A program made the translations under genes and the position numbers. A stretch of DNA of 64,000 nt from Smittia aterrima (taxonomy: Eukaryota; Arthropoda; Insecta; Diptera; Chironomidae), in the NCBI GenBank assembly GCA_033063855.1, contig CP093829.1, positions 8,442,243 to 8,506,242 on the forward strand. Reading direction: 5' to 3'. Positions 14,728 through 27,200 of this stretch are shown one piece after another. The notes beneath the pieces are model-generated. The model made no database searches. It had not been told where the DNA came from and saw only the letters and a list, made by a program, of their open reading frames with translations. Position 1 is the stretch's first letter, and each line of letters starts with the position of its first letter.

Positions 14728-14829
14728 AGGGTGACCAGTTGTTGAGTCAATCAAAAAAATATTTTAGTTGACAAATTGAATTTAAGTTTCTTAATTGAAA
14801 ATTCAATTTCTTATCAATCTGGTCACCCT
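14728..14829. mobile_element. Short MITE-like element with 11-bp terminal inverted repeats
   Basis: The element starts with AGGGTGACCAG (14728-14738) and ends with its exact reverse complement (14819-14829), 102 bp end to end. The inside is very AT-rich and partly self-complementary (TTGAATTTAAG..TTAATTGAAAATTCAA). There is no coding capacity. No clear target-site duplication is visible in the flanks, so the superfamily is not assigned. Confidence 0.5.
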
Positions 14830-16169
14830 AAGCTAGAAGAGAAAGAAAAAATTAAAACCTGTTCAAAAGTTGCACAAGTTAAACCTTCGTCTTGTTACTC
14901 TCGCTCCAATCGCCCTTTCAACAATTAAATTGCGAGCGAGTAATTCTAAACCAATAAAACGATTTCTCAACAAAGCTCAACGTGCAAGCAAATCAAACAA
15001 TCATCGAGCGGCGATAAAAGCTTATTAAAATTGTATTTTCAGAGTAAAACAAGAACAAGATATGTCGACGAGAGAGAAAACGCGAAAAGTCTTAAAAATT
15101 CAAGCGAAATGTAAAGCATACGGAACAAGATTCTTACAAGAACATTTTAATGTCCGATGATCTCTGAGTGGCCTTTTCTCATGCCACGGGTCCAAGCCCA
15201 TGAAACAACAGGTCCAAGAGCCGAAAAAAAGAATGTTCTCTCTGTTTTATGTTTCAATAAAAGAACTGTGATTTTTATATCTTATAAGAGAATAGAAATT
15301 AAAGTATTTCTTCTTCATCTTCTCGCCCGTTCTTCCTCGATCTTTAAATTCGGCGAGAGCTGTTCAAGTGTGTTCGACGTGTTCTTCTTCGTGGTCACAG
15401 TTCTTTCTCAAACCACGAAGAATCATTGCTGAAGCAACAGCTTGAGACTCGACGAAGGAGATCCACAAGAAATGAAGAGAATCGCTTTTAGTGTATGGCG
15501 ATACAATCACAAACAAATCGACGACGATACAGCACACCATTGCTTTCGAGACTGTTTCGAGTGTGGTAAGAGAGTCTCGGATTCTTTTTTCTTTCACAAA
15601 TGAAGTGAATGTCTATAAGGAAACGGAGAAACTACACAAGCATCGACATCGACGGCACACAACCGGAGCCTTCGACCGCTTTCAGTCGTAACGATTTTTA
15701 TTTATTCTTTAGTATTTTTCTTTAGTTGTTTCTTAGACTTGGTTAATAATGCGTCTTTATGCTGCTTTATCGCGTTTCGCTTCAGCTCGCTTTAATCGCA
15801 TCAAACTGTAATTGAAAGTGCTCTGGGTTGGTGATTCTGCTTCTCTCGTCGTCGTGCATAAATTAAAAATGGAGATTGACGTGTAAAAAGATTTTTTTCC
15901 CATGTGCAAAATAAGTTTATCGGTGACGTGACCGATGCAAAGCGTGCGACACAACAAAGGATGTGTGAAAGTTGATCGACACTAAAAGAAATATTTTTTT
16001 CTGAGTGACAAAAAAGAGAAAGAGAAAAGATATCTTTGTGTGTGACATTGAAGTCCTTGAGAACCTGAAAGGAAAATATTTTTTAAGCCGAAAAAAATTG
16101 CAGTTGTGCAGTTGACATCTTCAAAGAGAACTTGACAATCGACAACGAGCTTTTCATCTCTTCGAGTGA
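14830..16169. other. Upstream region and 5' UTR of the sob/bowl-type gene
   Basis: No gene is seen up to the start codon at 16170. The last few hundred bases (about 15960-16169) presumably include the promoter and 5' UTR of the downstream zinc-finger gene. No TATA box at a usual distance was recognised with confidence. Confidence 0.4.
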
Positions 16170-17834
16170 ATGATTGTGATAAATAAAAGTGTGATAGCAA
16201 TGGAGTCTGGTGATAGCAACGACTGTGACACGGCATCGCAGAACAACCGAGCAGAAGAGATCGTTGCAGCTGCAGCTGTCGTTCTATCGCTCCAAAGCAC
16301 GATGGTCTCAAGTCTACAACAAGCTGCAATGTTGCCAATCAACTCTCCAGCAGCAACAGCCTTGAATCTTCAAGCTCTCGAATCCTATTTCACTTTACAG
16401 CGATTGACCAGCAAGTCCAACAATGGCTCGTTGCCTTCACTTCACTTTCCCAATCATTCATCACCACCGCTCAGCGACTTATCAACAATTCAAACCAGTG
16501 ATCTGGTGGATGATGACGAAGAAATGCCAATGATGACCCCGAAAGATGATGATCAAGATGAGAACGAAGATGATTTAGCGGTCGAAGCAAATTTGAACTT
16601 GCCGTCGGATGATTTCTCATTAGATAACAACTACTCGAGCCTTTTGATGAACTCATCGTTCCGACAAAAGTTCAATCAAGAACTCATGAACAAAAAGACG
16701 GAGATGTTGCTCAAAGCTAAGACAGCTCCATTATGTTCTTCAGCAGGTGAAGCGAAATCTTCGATCGCGTCAACACATGCCACGCAATCAGCCGCCTCGC
16801 AGAGCATCACGTCATCGTCAAGTGCCACACAGAGACCAAAAAAGCAATTTATATGTAAATTCTGCAATCGACAGTTTACAAAATCGTACAATCTTCTGAT
16901 TCACGAGCGAACTCACACTGACGAGAGGCCGTACAGCTGCGAGATCTGCGGCAAAGCTTTCCGTCGACAGGATCATCTGAGGGATCATAGGTAATGTGTT
17001 TTCTCATTAATTACAAGCAAACTCGCGAGCTCATTCTGTCTCACACTCAAACCTCTCATTCAATATGTTGTGAGAAAAACGTCGAAAAGTTAACTGTTAC
17101 GTAAATTTATTTTATTTTGCCTCGTTCGAAGCTCGAACATGACTTATGATTCCAAAGCCGGAGTTCTTCTTCTCTTTGCGCGTTTACCATCTTTCAACCA
17201 TTTCTCATCAAAAACGCTTTGCCTCGTGTTTAACTCTCTTCGAGTAAACACGTGTGAACAATATTGAATGCTCGATAGACTTTTAAAGTAGGTTCGAGTT
17301 CAGCCCCAGCGAGAAATATTATCGGAGATCATGACTTCGCCCTTTGAAGTTCGCAATTTACCATTTTTTGTATTCAATATTACTTTAATTTACAGATATA
17401 TTCATTCTAAAGAAAAGCCGTTTAAGTGCGGCGAATGCGGAAAAGGATTCTGTCAATCACGGACCTTGGCTGTACATAAAATTCTTCACATGGAAGAGTC
17501 GCCCCACAAGTGCCCTGTCTGCGCACGTAGTTTTAATCAACGATCCAACCTAAAGACGCACCTACTAACGCATACAGACATCAAACCTTATCATTGTTCA
17601 TGTGGCAAAGTTTTCCGACGAAACTGCGACTTGAGACGACACAGCTTAACTCACAATTTAGGCGGCAACAGCACATCGACTAATAATAACAAATCACCAA
17701 GATCGTTATCGTTACTAACCGGCTCACCGACAACAACGTCATCAAGCTCAACTGCAGTCTCGTCAAACAACAATAATAAATTTAATATTGATCTATTAGC
17801 AGCTGGAGAGTGTGCGGCTCTCTCCTTTCCATAG
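16170..17834 (+). CDS. sob: Odd-skipped family C2H2 zinc-finger transcription factor (sob/bowl type, five fingers)
   Basis: Two coding exons, 16170-16990 and 17396-17834, join in phase (..CAT AG|A TAT ATT..) to give 419 aa; intron 405 bp. An in-frame ATG at 16200 is an alternative start. The N-terminal half is low-complexity (Ala-, Ser-, Asp/Glu-rich). Five C2H2 fingers follow at about 229-249, 257-277, 285-305, 313-333 and 341-360, beginning KKQFICKFCNRQFTKSYNLL. The HKILHMEESPHKCPVC linker and the presence of a fifth finger fit Sob or Bowl rather than Odd, which has four fingers. The family are nuclear repressor-type regulators of segmentation, leg joints and gut patterning in flies, acting with Lines and Drumstick. 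The intron interrupts finger 2, as in drm nearby. Finger 5 has C-X1-C (CSCGKVF) instead of C-X2-C. Linkage to drm favours sob, but bowl cannot be excluded. A polyadenylation signal AATAAA lies at 18173. Confidence 0.9.
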
Positions 17835-18197
17835 CAGTTCCTATGCGCCTCGTTATTCTAGAGACGAAAGGCAACGAAGTAGATTTAATGCCTTCCATCA
17901 TTTGCGGGGAACGAATAAGATTGAAACATTTATGTACTTAGATAGGAGGAATTTCTCTTAGCGCTCGTAAACTTTAATCATGTGTGATGACTTATGGAAA
18001 GCATGAAGTGCATTCTTTAGATTTTTTATGACATAATCATGAAGCTCGCAATCAGTTTCTCTTCTTTACATTGGCACGCACAATTTTCTTTTTTTAGCGC
18101 AACACAAATTTTCATCGTCCAGTCTCGATTTAAAATCTTTAGCATGATAAGTTATTTGTTAGAAGAAAATGAAATAAAACTTGATCTGATTAGACAT

Positions 18198-18287
18198 ATG
18201 GAAACATTAGCTTGCTTATTAGTTGCTTTGTTGGCTTCTACTGTCCTTCAAGCTCAACCCCAATCGACGCGAGAATGGAGAAGTTGA
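18198..18287 (+). CDS. Possible very short secreted peptide or orphan signal-peptide exon
   Basis: A 29-codon frame encodes METLACLLVALLASTVLQAQ followed by PQSTREWRS and a stop. The first 20 residues have the form of a signal peptide with a plausible cleavage after A19. It sits just past the likely polyadenylation signal of the sob/bowl-type gene. No clear donor site continues it into another exon. It could be a chance frame, a micropeptide, or the first exon of an unrecognised gene. Confidence 0.2.
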   Translation: METLACLLVALLASTVLQAQPQSTREWRS

Positions 18288-21200
18288 GAGGTCAGACATG
18301 ACTTGTGTGCTTATTCCTAAACACCGGCATTAGATTAGATCAGCAATTAACTTCTTTCGTCACTCACGAACCAATCCCAATAGCAAATCATTCTCCTCGA
18401 AGTGAAATAAATCAATAACTTACAATTTGCTTAATTTACATTTTTTTTATTGGTTTACTTCATAATTAATGATAAATACGTTGATCATCAATCATTCGCT
18501 GACTCTCGACGTGCATAGAGAGAGATGAGAAAATGAAATCTCCACTTAACATTGAATCGAAGAGATCGCAGCTTATTTGGTTAATATTTAATTTTTTTCC
18601 TGTTCTCTTCCCATCTCTGGTCCACACATTAACGCGTTTTGGAATCTTTCTCGATGAGACGAGAAGAGAACTTAAGAAAAAAAAGAATTCCTCATCCGTG
18701 GAAATGACAAATGACTACTGAATAATGTTCGAAAGAATGTTTAGATGAAGATAGTGCGAGATTTGAATGTTTTGATAGTCACTTGAAAGCTTTTTATATT
18801 TTTCGCTTCGAGTCGAAGAGGATTTTGTTGTGAGTTTAAAATTAAGTCTTTTAATCTTGTCGACACTTGTTGAGTGTATCTGCGTCTGGCAATCTTGAGG
18901 ATTACCATAAGTGACTCTTCACCCAAAGCAATCCAGGTAATTAAAGTTGTTAATTGCTTTTGAGCTTCGCTTAAGTGTGTTTTGTGTGGTGAAGATCGAT
19001 TGATTTGTGAACCTACTTAGTTTCTTAGTAATCGTGATTCTCACTTCCTTGAACTTCTATGACGTTACATTTTGATTCTCCCTTAGCAACTCGGAACATT
19101 AACAAACTCAAATTCAACGAGGGACATTTGAAAAATCCGCTCAATGAGTGTAACATGCTTTTTTCGATTTAAAATTATTAAATATCATTTCATTAAGTGG
19201 ATATCGTTTTCATCATACAAACACGATACAGAAACAGAAATATCAAATTACCGAATCGCGATTTCCGAACTTGAACGTAAGGAGAAGAAAATAAAGAGCG
19301 CGAGCTGTGAGTAAATTTATGCAAAAATATCTTTTTTTGTGTTGCTTCGTTCCTTATTTTAACAACATTAATATACATTCCGATGCCGATAGAATGTAAC
19401 GTATTGAGACAGATAACAGCAACAGCTAACTCTCCGCTCTTGCCGAGAGTCGTACGACGAACGAACGACGACTTCAAAGATTATTCGTTTCATTGAGCTA
19501 ATGTAACATGAGCAGACAACTGTGACTTTCCTTTGCTTTGCTTTGCTCTTTCAACGAAACAGATGCGAGCCTACACAAACGTTGACAAAGTCGTCAAATG
19601 TCTTCGAATGAATTGGCTTTGATTGAACGAGCCTCGAGTCTCGAGTTGACGTTGATTTTTCGATTGAAAGCTTATGTCAATACACTCTCTCGATGATCCA
19701 AAAGTTGCATCAGCATTTGCGTGACCTACGACGATGGATGTCGAACAAACCGAATGCAAAGGTGGTCCACACTAAACGATCAATCAAAGCGCCTGACAAG
19801 AAGTCTCTTTAATCGCACGTAAACACGTGTCGGATTTCTACTTAAGATCTCACATGAAGCTCGACCATCACTTGACGACCACAAAAGGAAAGAATTTAAC
19901 TCAAAAGACGAAAGTCTATTCACACTTTTCCACAATTGATGTTTATCGATCCATCATAAGCACTTACTGTTCGACACAATTGAACTTTCCCAAATTACCA
20001 AGTTCCTCAATAGAAAGGAGATTTACGATCCTCAAGAGTCTCGACACACGCTTAATCCCAAATGAGCAATTTCATGGCGCTCATTGTTGATCGTTCTGGG
20101 TCTTGCTTTTGAGTTGTTCTGAATAATAATTGTCGTCTTTTGTCGGAAGAGAATTGTAAGTGATCTAGGCAAATAAACAAACATCGATCGTCTCAAAATA
20201 TTTATCCTTCTTGTTATTGAGGCGCGAAATGAGAAGAGTCTCGTGTAATTATGATGCATTAATATTTGTTAAAATCACAACTCGAAACATATTTCACAAT
20301 TTAAGCATGAGCATTTTATGCTTTGCTTGCTCGCATTTCTTCTCTTGGCGGACGAAGCATCGGAAAGAAGAAATAAACCTGAGATTTAAAGGCAAATAAA
20401 AACAAGCATAACAATCGTTAAGAGTCTCAAGAGTGGAGAGAAAAGTGCCGACGGTTAAAGCGTCGTGTATGAAAATATTTATGCGGCGATGATGGTGAAG
20501 TATGGCACATTGCTGTTAATTTATTTTGAAAGGTTTAGTTGCAGATGTTGGAATTTGTTTCTCGTTTTTTTTCGGTGATGGATTCTCTCTCGTTCTTCAA
20601 AGGAGACTTAGAAGTTTTTCGCTTCACCAATAATTAAGAGCTTATTAGTTTGCAGAGCAAATAAATCGTTTTTTCATGTAAGTTTTTATGAGTTTAAAAC
20701 ATCGAAAGCTACAAGCGGCGGCTTCATGCCAAAGATGATTTGCATTTTGTTAATTTTCGCTTAGGCCTACGCGAAAATATCTTCATTGATGTTTGATTTG
20801 AGAATTATGAGTCTAATTACGTTTTGCGCACTCACAGAGTGTCCGTGAATCGATTACATCGAACCTGGCGAACTCTCATCGTGAAACATCAATTGTTCGA
20901 ATAAATCTCTTCGCGCATAGCTTTATCGACTGAAAGCTGAAAAGGCAAAATGTGAACATAAAGCAAATTACGTTCAATCTTGTGCGTAGGTGTCTTCATT
21001 GCGATCGCTTGCTCGCGGGGCAATTTGAACAATTCACCATAAGACTTCTCAATTTATTATTCCTCCCATTAGAGAGATTTTTTTTATTGTGAATTTTCCG
21101 TCTGATCTTCCCAAATAGAAATCCGATCAACTCAACAATCGACGTTCATCATCCGAAGACATGAAATTTTATATAAATTTGAATCGGAAGTTGTCAGAAT

Positions 21201-24200
21201 GTTTTTCTCTGAAATAAATCACGAATGGGCTTGTCTTTTTATGGATCGAGTTCGTGCGATTACCGATTACATTCCTGCCATCGTGAGTCGGCTCGTTTTG
21301 CTTCCTACAACCCGTGAACTGTTCACCTCTGGTATTTTTCCAACGCAGACTCCGTCGACTACTATTCATCATGATCAGCGATGCATCATGTCAAGCAGGG
21401 TCCGACATTCGTTTAATTCCTCTCCAACCGCTCTTTTTAAAGTTTACCCTGCAATTATCATCAGCAGAACAACACTGAAGCCCCTAATTATCGAATGATG
21501 AATCTTGAAAACTGTATCACTGTAAACGCCCCTGGATTTAAAATCGTCGAAGGATCAAAAATTAAAACTCGTGTGAGAACCGAAAGGAAAAATGAGTTTA
21601 TTAGTGAAATGTCAAGTGGCATTAGCTTCGATTGAGTGCCGGGGGAAATTCTTCTATCTAAAGCGATAGCTTTAAACATTTATTTGAACTAAACAGAATA
21701 AACTCTCTTCCTGACGACATAATGACTGGGCTGTAAAGAAAATAGCGAAACGAGCCGATATTTTCACCGATCGTAAATTTATAAAACGTTTAATGATAAT
21801 GCGGCACTGCGACTTCAAAACACCGCAAACGTCGGCAAACAGCGCATGAATCACCAGCCAAACAATTTCACAGAACCATTATCGACATTACATTTAAAGG
21901 CTGAAAAAATAAAATCATTACATATCATAAATGATGTTCGAGTATCGAGCTCGAAAACAGAAATTACATTCGCCGTAGCGAGCGAACAGGTCTCAATTGA
22001 TTTACGTTCAAATAAGGCACGATGCCGGTTGACTTCAGAAAATGAGATGCGGCTTGCAACACGCATTTCGACAAACGCAGGGAAAACAACGACGACGACG
22101 ACTAAGACGACGAAAGGAAGGAAAGAAATTTAAATGCGAATTGCGAGAGATATATTGAAGGAAATGATTTATTTCTCGGCTTGGAGCGAGCCGGAGATGC
22201 GGGGACGCTTTTCGCATTTGCTCTGCGTGCGATGGTGGTCTCTCAATGACAAATTTTCTTCGCCGATTATCTCCAAAGCCGGCTCACAGATTAATCGATC
22301 TTTCGAGAGAAGCTCTTGCGTGCATTAATGATGCAATCTAGCCTTCAACTTATCGACTGATGAGACAAAGAAGAACAAATTAAAACACAGCTCGTCATGA
22401 TCGCGACGACCTCACATCAAGTTATTTTAATAATCCATCATTCAGCGCTTTTTACAGGCTAAATATATCAATTCGGACTGGAAATTATCGCTTTATGGCT
22501 TATTATTGTCGTTTTCCTTCTTCTTGTGTTTAATAATTAATTTATGCAACCATCAAGAGAATAAGTTCAAGTTCGTGTGTGTGCAAGCTTTTGCTACTCA
22601 GTAAGGAAATTTATTGGTTCTAATTAATCAATCACCGTTGATGAGTATAAATAAAAAATAAAGATTTCAGCTCACCAGTCGCTCGCTCGTATCATAAATT
22701 AAATGTTTTTATTTCTCATCGACGATCATGGAGGCTTTTTTCATGACTCATTTGCGTCATCTCGGATTTTTGCTGAAAAACAATAATTCGAAAGATTTCA
22801 ATGCGTGGTTAGTTTTGAATGGACTAAAACAATTACTTTACGAGTTGACACGATTTCATTGAGCTCATCCGTTCCGATATGTCAATAATTCGAGGAAAGA
22901 GAAAAGAGCTTGAAAAAACATTAACTTTGATTTCAACAACTTCCTATCGCACCTCTTCCCCTCTTTACGAGTTATTTCGGTTCCACTTTTACCTCGTCGT
23001 CGACCATTAAAGCAAAGTTATGGGTCAGTTAAGAACACAAGACATCGAATTGATCGCCAAACAAAACACACTTCAAAAGGAAAGAATTAACATAATTTCT
23101 GTAATCTCCATTTACTTTTCAGATTTATTTGTCAAGTGAAGGAATTAAAACAAGATAATGACGGCGAATGGTTATTGGAATTGGGCAAACAGGAAGAGTC
23201 GTCGTAAAACAAACTTCGGGAGAGAGACAGGGGAATCTTTAGGACCATTCGAGATCGTTAAAGTTTTCGGGTGATGCGTCAAACACAAATCGTAGAGCTG
23301 TCAATATTTGTTTTGTATAATTTTCTAATAATTGTATAACTCACTCCTTTGATGATTTCCACTGTTGCTCAATTGTTGACACTCTTCGAACGAACGCTAA
23401 TTTCAGGTAAATTTCGAAGTCAGGAACAAACAGTTTGAGCAAATGCAATAAAAGATTCTTTGGAAAAATGTTGAGCAAGGCGAACGAAAGAAAGTTACAA
23501 ATGGCGCCATCTGTAATATCAACCCGAGCGAAGAACCATCGATTATTTCAGCACTCGGGGAATTTATTGTTCGCCTTATTGAAAGCATTAATCTGCATTT
23601 AAGAGCGATACAAAAGAGCGACGTTAAATCTTTCTTCCACCCACGCAGCTTCGTTTCCATTCCGATCCCCGGTCGCATACTTTTGTTTATAGTGCACAGC
23701 ATTTTTCTGTTGTTCGCGACCGTATATCCTGTCAGTGCCTCGCTTTATTGCCATGGAATTCTCTCTCGCTGTTGCGCAACGAAGCCATTTAATTTTGTGC
23801 CCATTTATGATGATCGCTTTTGATTATGTCGGGACGCAAATAAATAAACGCTGTTTTGCGCAACTTGTCTCCATCTCGCTCTCGGACTTCGTATAAATGG
23901 AAAACATGTTAAATGTAAAGAGAGATCACTGATACTGCACTGAAAATGTTTAATTTCCCTTTTCGTCTTCTCCGCTCTTTATTTTTATTTTGTCAAAAAG
24001 AATCTTTATCATTCATCTGATACATTTTTATACTAATGTCGGAAGATTTATGCTGGAATGAAGATTTATATTTACACAACGAGGATTAGATGGAATGTTT
24101 GTTTTCGTTTCGCATCGACATCAGAGAACGACAATAAAAAAATCTCTCTCCTTTAGTTTAACTACCCTTGAAATTTCTCGTTTCTTTTTTTTATGACGAA

Positions 24201-27200
24201 CAAACATCATCGTTATCAGCTTGTTCTTGAGGACCTCCCTCATTGCTTGTCAACATCAAGAGAGCGACGGCGAAAAGTGAATTGGGATGAGCGAGGGAAA
24301 CATAATTAAATTAATTTTTCACACTTAAACAATTCCATTAACAACACTCGCTCGTCTCATTTCCCACGATCATGTTCTTCGTTCTACAGCATAATTCGTT
24401 TTTATTGACCATCAGAGGAGAAGAAGAAAGAGCCTAAAACAAAGGAAAGGAGAACCACGAAAAACAAACATAAAACGAGCAATGATCGTATCGCCGCTTT
24501 AACATTTTAATCAAAATATTTGTCAACCGAAACGCGACAAAAAATCAATTTAGATCTATCAATCTGACACGAAACTCAATAAAAAGAAATCTTTCTTCTG
24601 GTCGATCGGAAATTGAGGCAACGAAGACATCGATGAAGAAGGAAACATCGAAGATCTTAGGAATGTTCTCGATAGAAATCTTTATGTTTTCATTCAAGAA
24701 AATCTATCGAAGTACTCAAAAAAGTTTATTTGGACCACCTCGAACATCAGACGACGTCGTCAATTTCGACATCAAAGCTTCGACGCAAACATGCACGTTC
24801 AGAGATTTCTTACAACATTACAAATTAATTGAGCGATTTTCCAACATTTCTCTTATGGATTAGGTTTCAATCAAATTAACAGGTGTGTAGATAGATCTCT
24901 CGAGATTCCAACTCAACTTGTTTAACATTGATTCGCCTCTGGCGAAATAAAAATCAATTTCGCTGCCAAAACATCATCAGCAACTCATTCTGAGATTCAA
25001 AGAAATATTTGAGAAGACAGAAAAGTCGTTAACATAAACGCGTTTCTTGTGTGGATTCAATTTTTAACTCTCCGGAGTCAACAAAACCGAAATTGATGTA
25101 TTTTTTATTTATAAACCTTATTGTGATATCTCATAATCTCCACTCTTAATGAAACTATCAAACGCTTGTTTCTCTTTCTTTCCTCCCCAAAAGCGATCTC
25201 TGGTGTTTATTCTTTCGTTTGTCGTTTTGAAATGAAAAAAGTTTCGAACCATAAAGCATTCAACACTTTTGTATAAAGCTTTGAGAACACAAAGCAGCAG
25301 ATTATTATAAATTTGGATTGTCAATAATTTGACACTATTCATTTGGATATTAAATGGAATCTCTCCTTGTCCTCGAGATATTTCTTCGTTGTTAACGAGA
25401 GAGCTAACAGATTTTATTTTATTTTTTTCGTTGACGACGACGACCATAAGGCGGCGGCGGGCGTTTGTCTTCTTCATTTCGAATTAATGGACTGAAATAA
25501 GTTGTTCCATTGTCCGAGTGAATAGATCGACAAAGTGTTGAGTTTGCTATTTTAATAATCTTGTTCTGATCTCGATTTGAATGGACAGTGATTTTTCAAA
25601 AGCGTGGCTCGGATGTCTTTGAACTCTTTCAATTGTTTCCTCAACGACAAACGACGAAGAGATCTTCAAAATAACTGTTGAGTATCACATTTCAATCTGT
25701 GATTTCATTCTCTCGAGAAAGAGAGAACTCAATGACGTAACCAGTGATTCGGCGTTCAAAGAATTCATCAGCTAATGATACGATCAGCGATTAATTATTT
25801 CCTGACATCCCAAAAGGAAAGAGCGGACGTCGACGCTTCGTCAGAGACTATAAATATCTCAATTCACTCTTCCCCTTAACACGCCGGCAAGAGTCGAGCA
25901 GTGGAATGCTCTTTAAAATGTGAAAAGAGATAAGAATCTTTACAGCACCTTTTTGATGGCTTCAATCGTTTATTATTGAGCGCGAGGTGTTTTTTATGGA
26001 ATATTTTTTCGCTTAATATTCTACAAATTAGCTTCCAGTAAAGATTTCAACTCTCGCGACGATGAAGCGAGTCATGTAAAGTATTCAAAGAAGCACTGCA
26101 ACAGTCACATAAACGGTTTCGTCGATAAATTTCGAGCTAACGAGTAACTGAAGCAACGGCAACAAAGTGTAAGCTTTTGCAAACATTGTCATTTCAATTT
26201 ATGATCGCTTTACCGTTTTTTTCTCCTCTCATTCGAAATTCTTGCGGAGGCAACGATTCTGTTTCGATAATTTATGATCATCCCGAAATAGACGAGAAAT
26301 GTTAAACACAACTAACCGTCTGCGAGAAGAAGCCAAAAACTCTTCCAAAAAGAAAAATGTTGAAAAGATAAAGATTTTTTTTGCGATGATTTAAATCTTT
26401 TAAGATCCTTAACACATGCGGCTTTTGACATCACGTCACAGGCTGTGACAACAAAAGACGAAACTCGAAGGCGTTGCATCCTGAAACTAATAATTTGAAG
26501 ACTTGTTTACCTACAACAACGATTCGATGAGGTGGTCGCACAGTGAGGCTTCGTAATTACTGTCGTCCTTTTCGTTAAATGTTGTCCAACAACCCGAGAA
26601 CCGAGAAATTCGTCCCATTATCTTTAAATTACAAGAGAAGAACTCAAAATATTTACGAGAAGTCTTCAAGGATTGACATTTATCTGTGATGCCGACGAGT
26701 TCATGTCAAACGCGCATCAAAGTCTTAAATTTCATTTTCCCTTTTTGACTTTTGAAATCTTTTAAATTCTCGTTTCTCAATCCTTCGTCCAGTCTCCTCT
26801 AATCCAACAAATTTACATGTTGAAGCTATCAAGCTTATCGCCTACTGTGCAAAGGATCAACGAGCGATTGTGTTGAACGATAATCGGATCGGATGTTTGT
26901 TGTTATTTGTGGAGAAGTTAAGTTGATGCTCATCGCTCAAAATATTTATGAAGCTAATGCGATTGCGAAGGAGTTTGCTCATCACTCGAAGGTTTTTTAA
27001 TTGAATTTCCTTCTAAGAAAGGACATTTCTTACTTCGAGTAGTTAAGAAGTTAACTTCTAAGAATATGAAGATCGTTAGAAGCTGCTTCAGAGACAAAAA
27101 CAACTACACACGCAACTATCAGCGTGATATCGATGAAGGAGAAATTAGCGGCTTTGTCTCACGGATCAAACAGACACGGAAAGATTTCTTCTAATAATTC

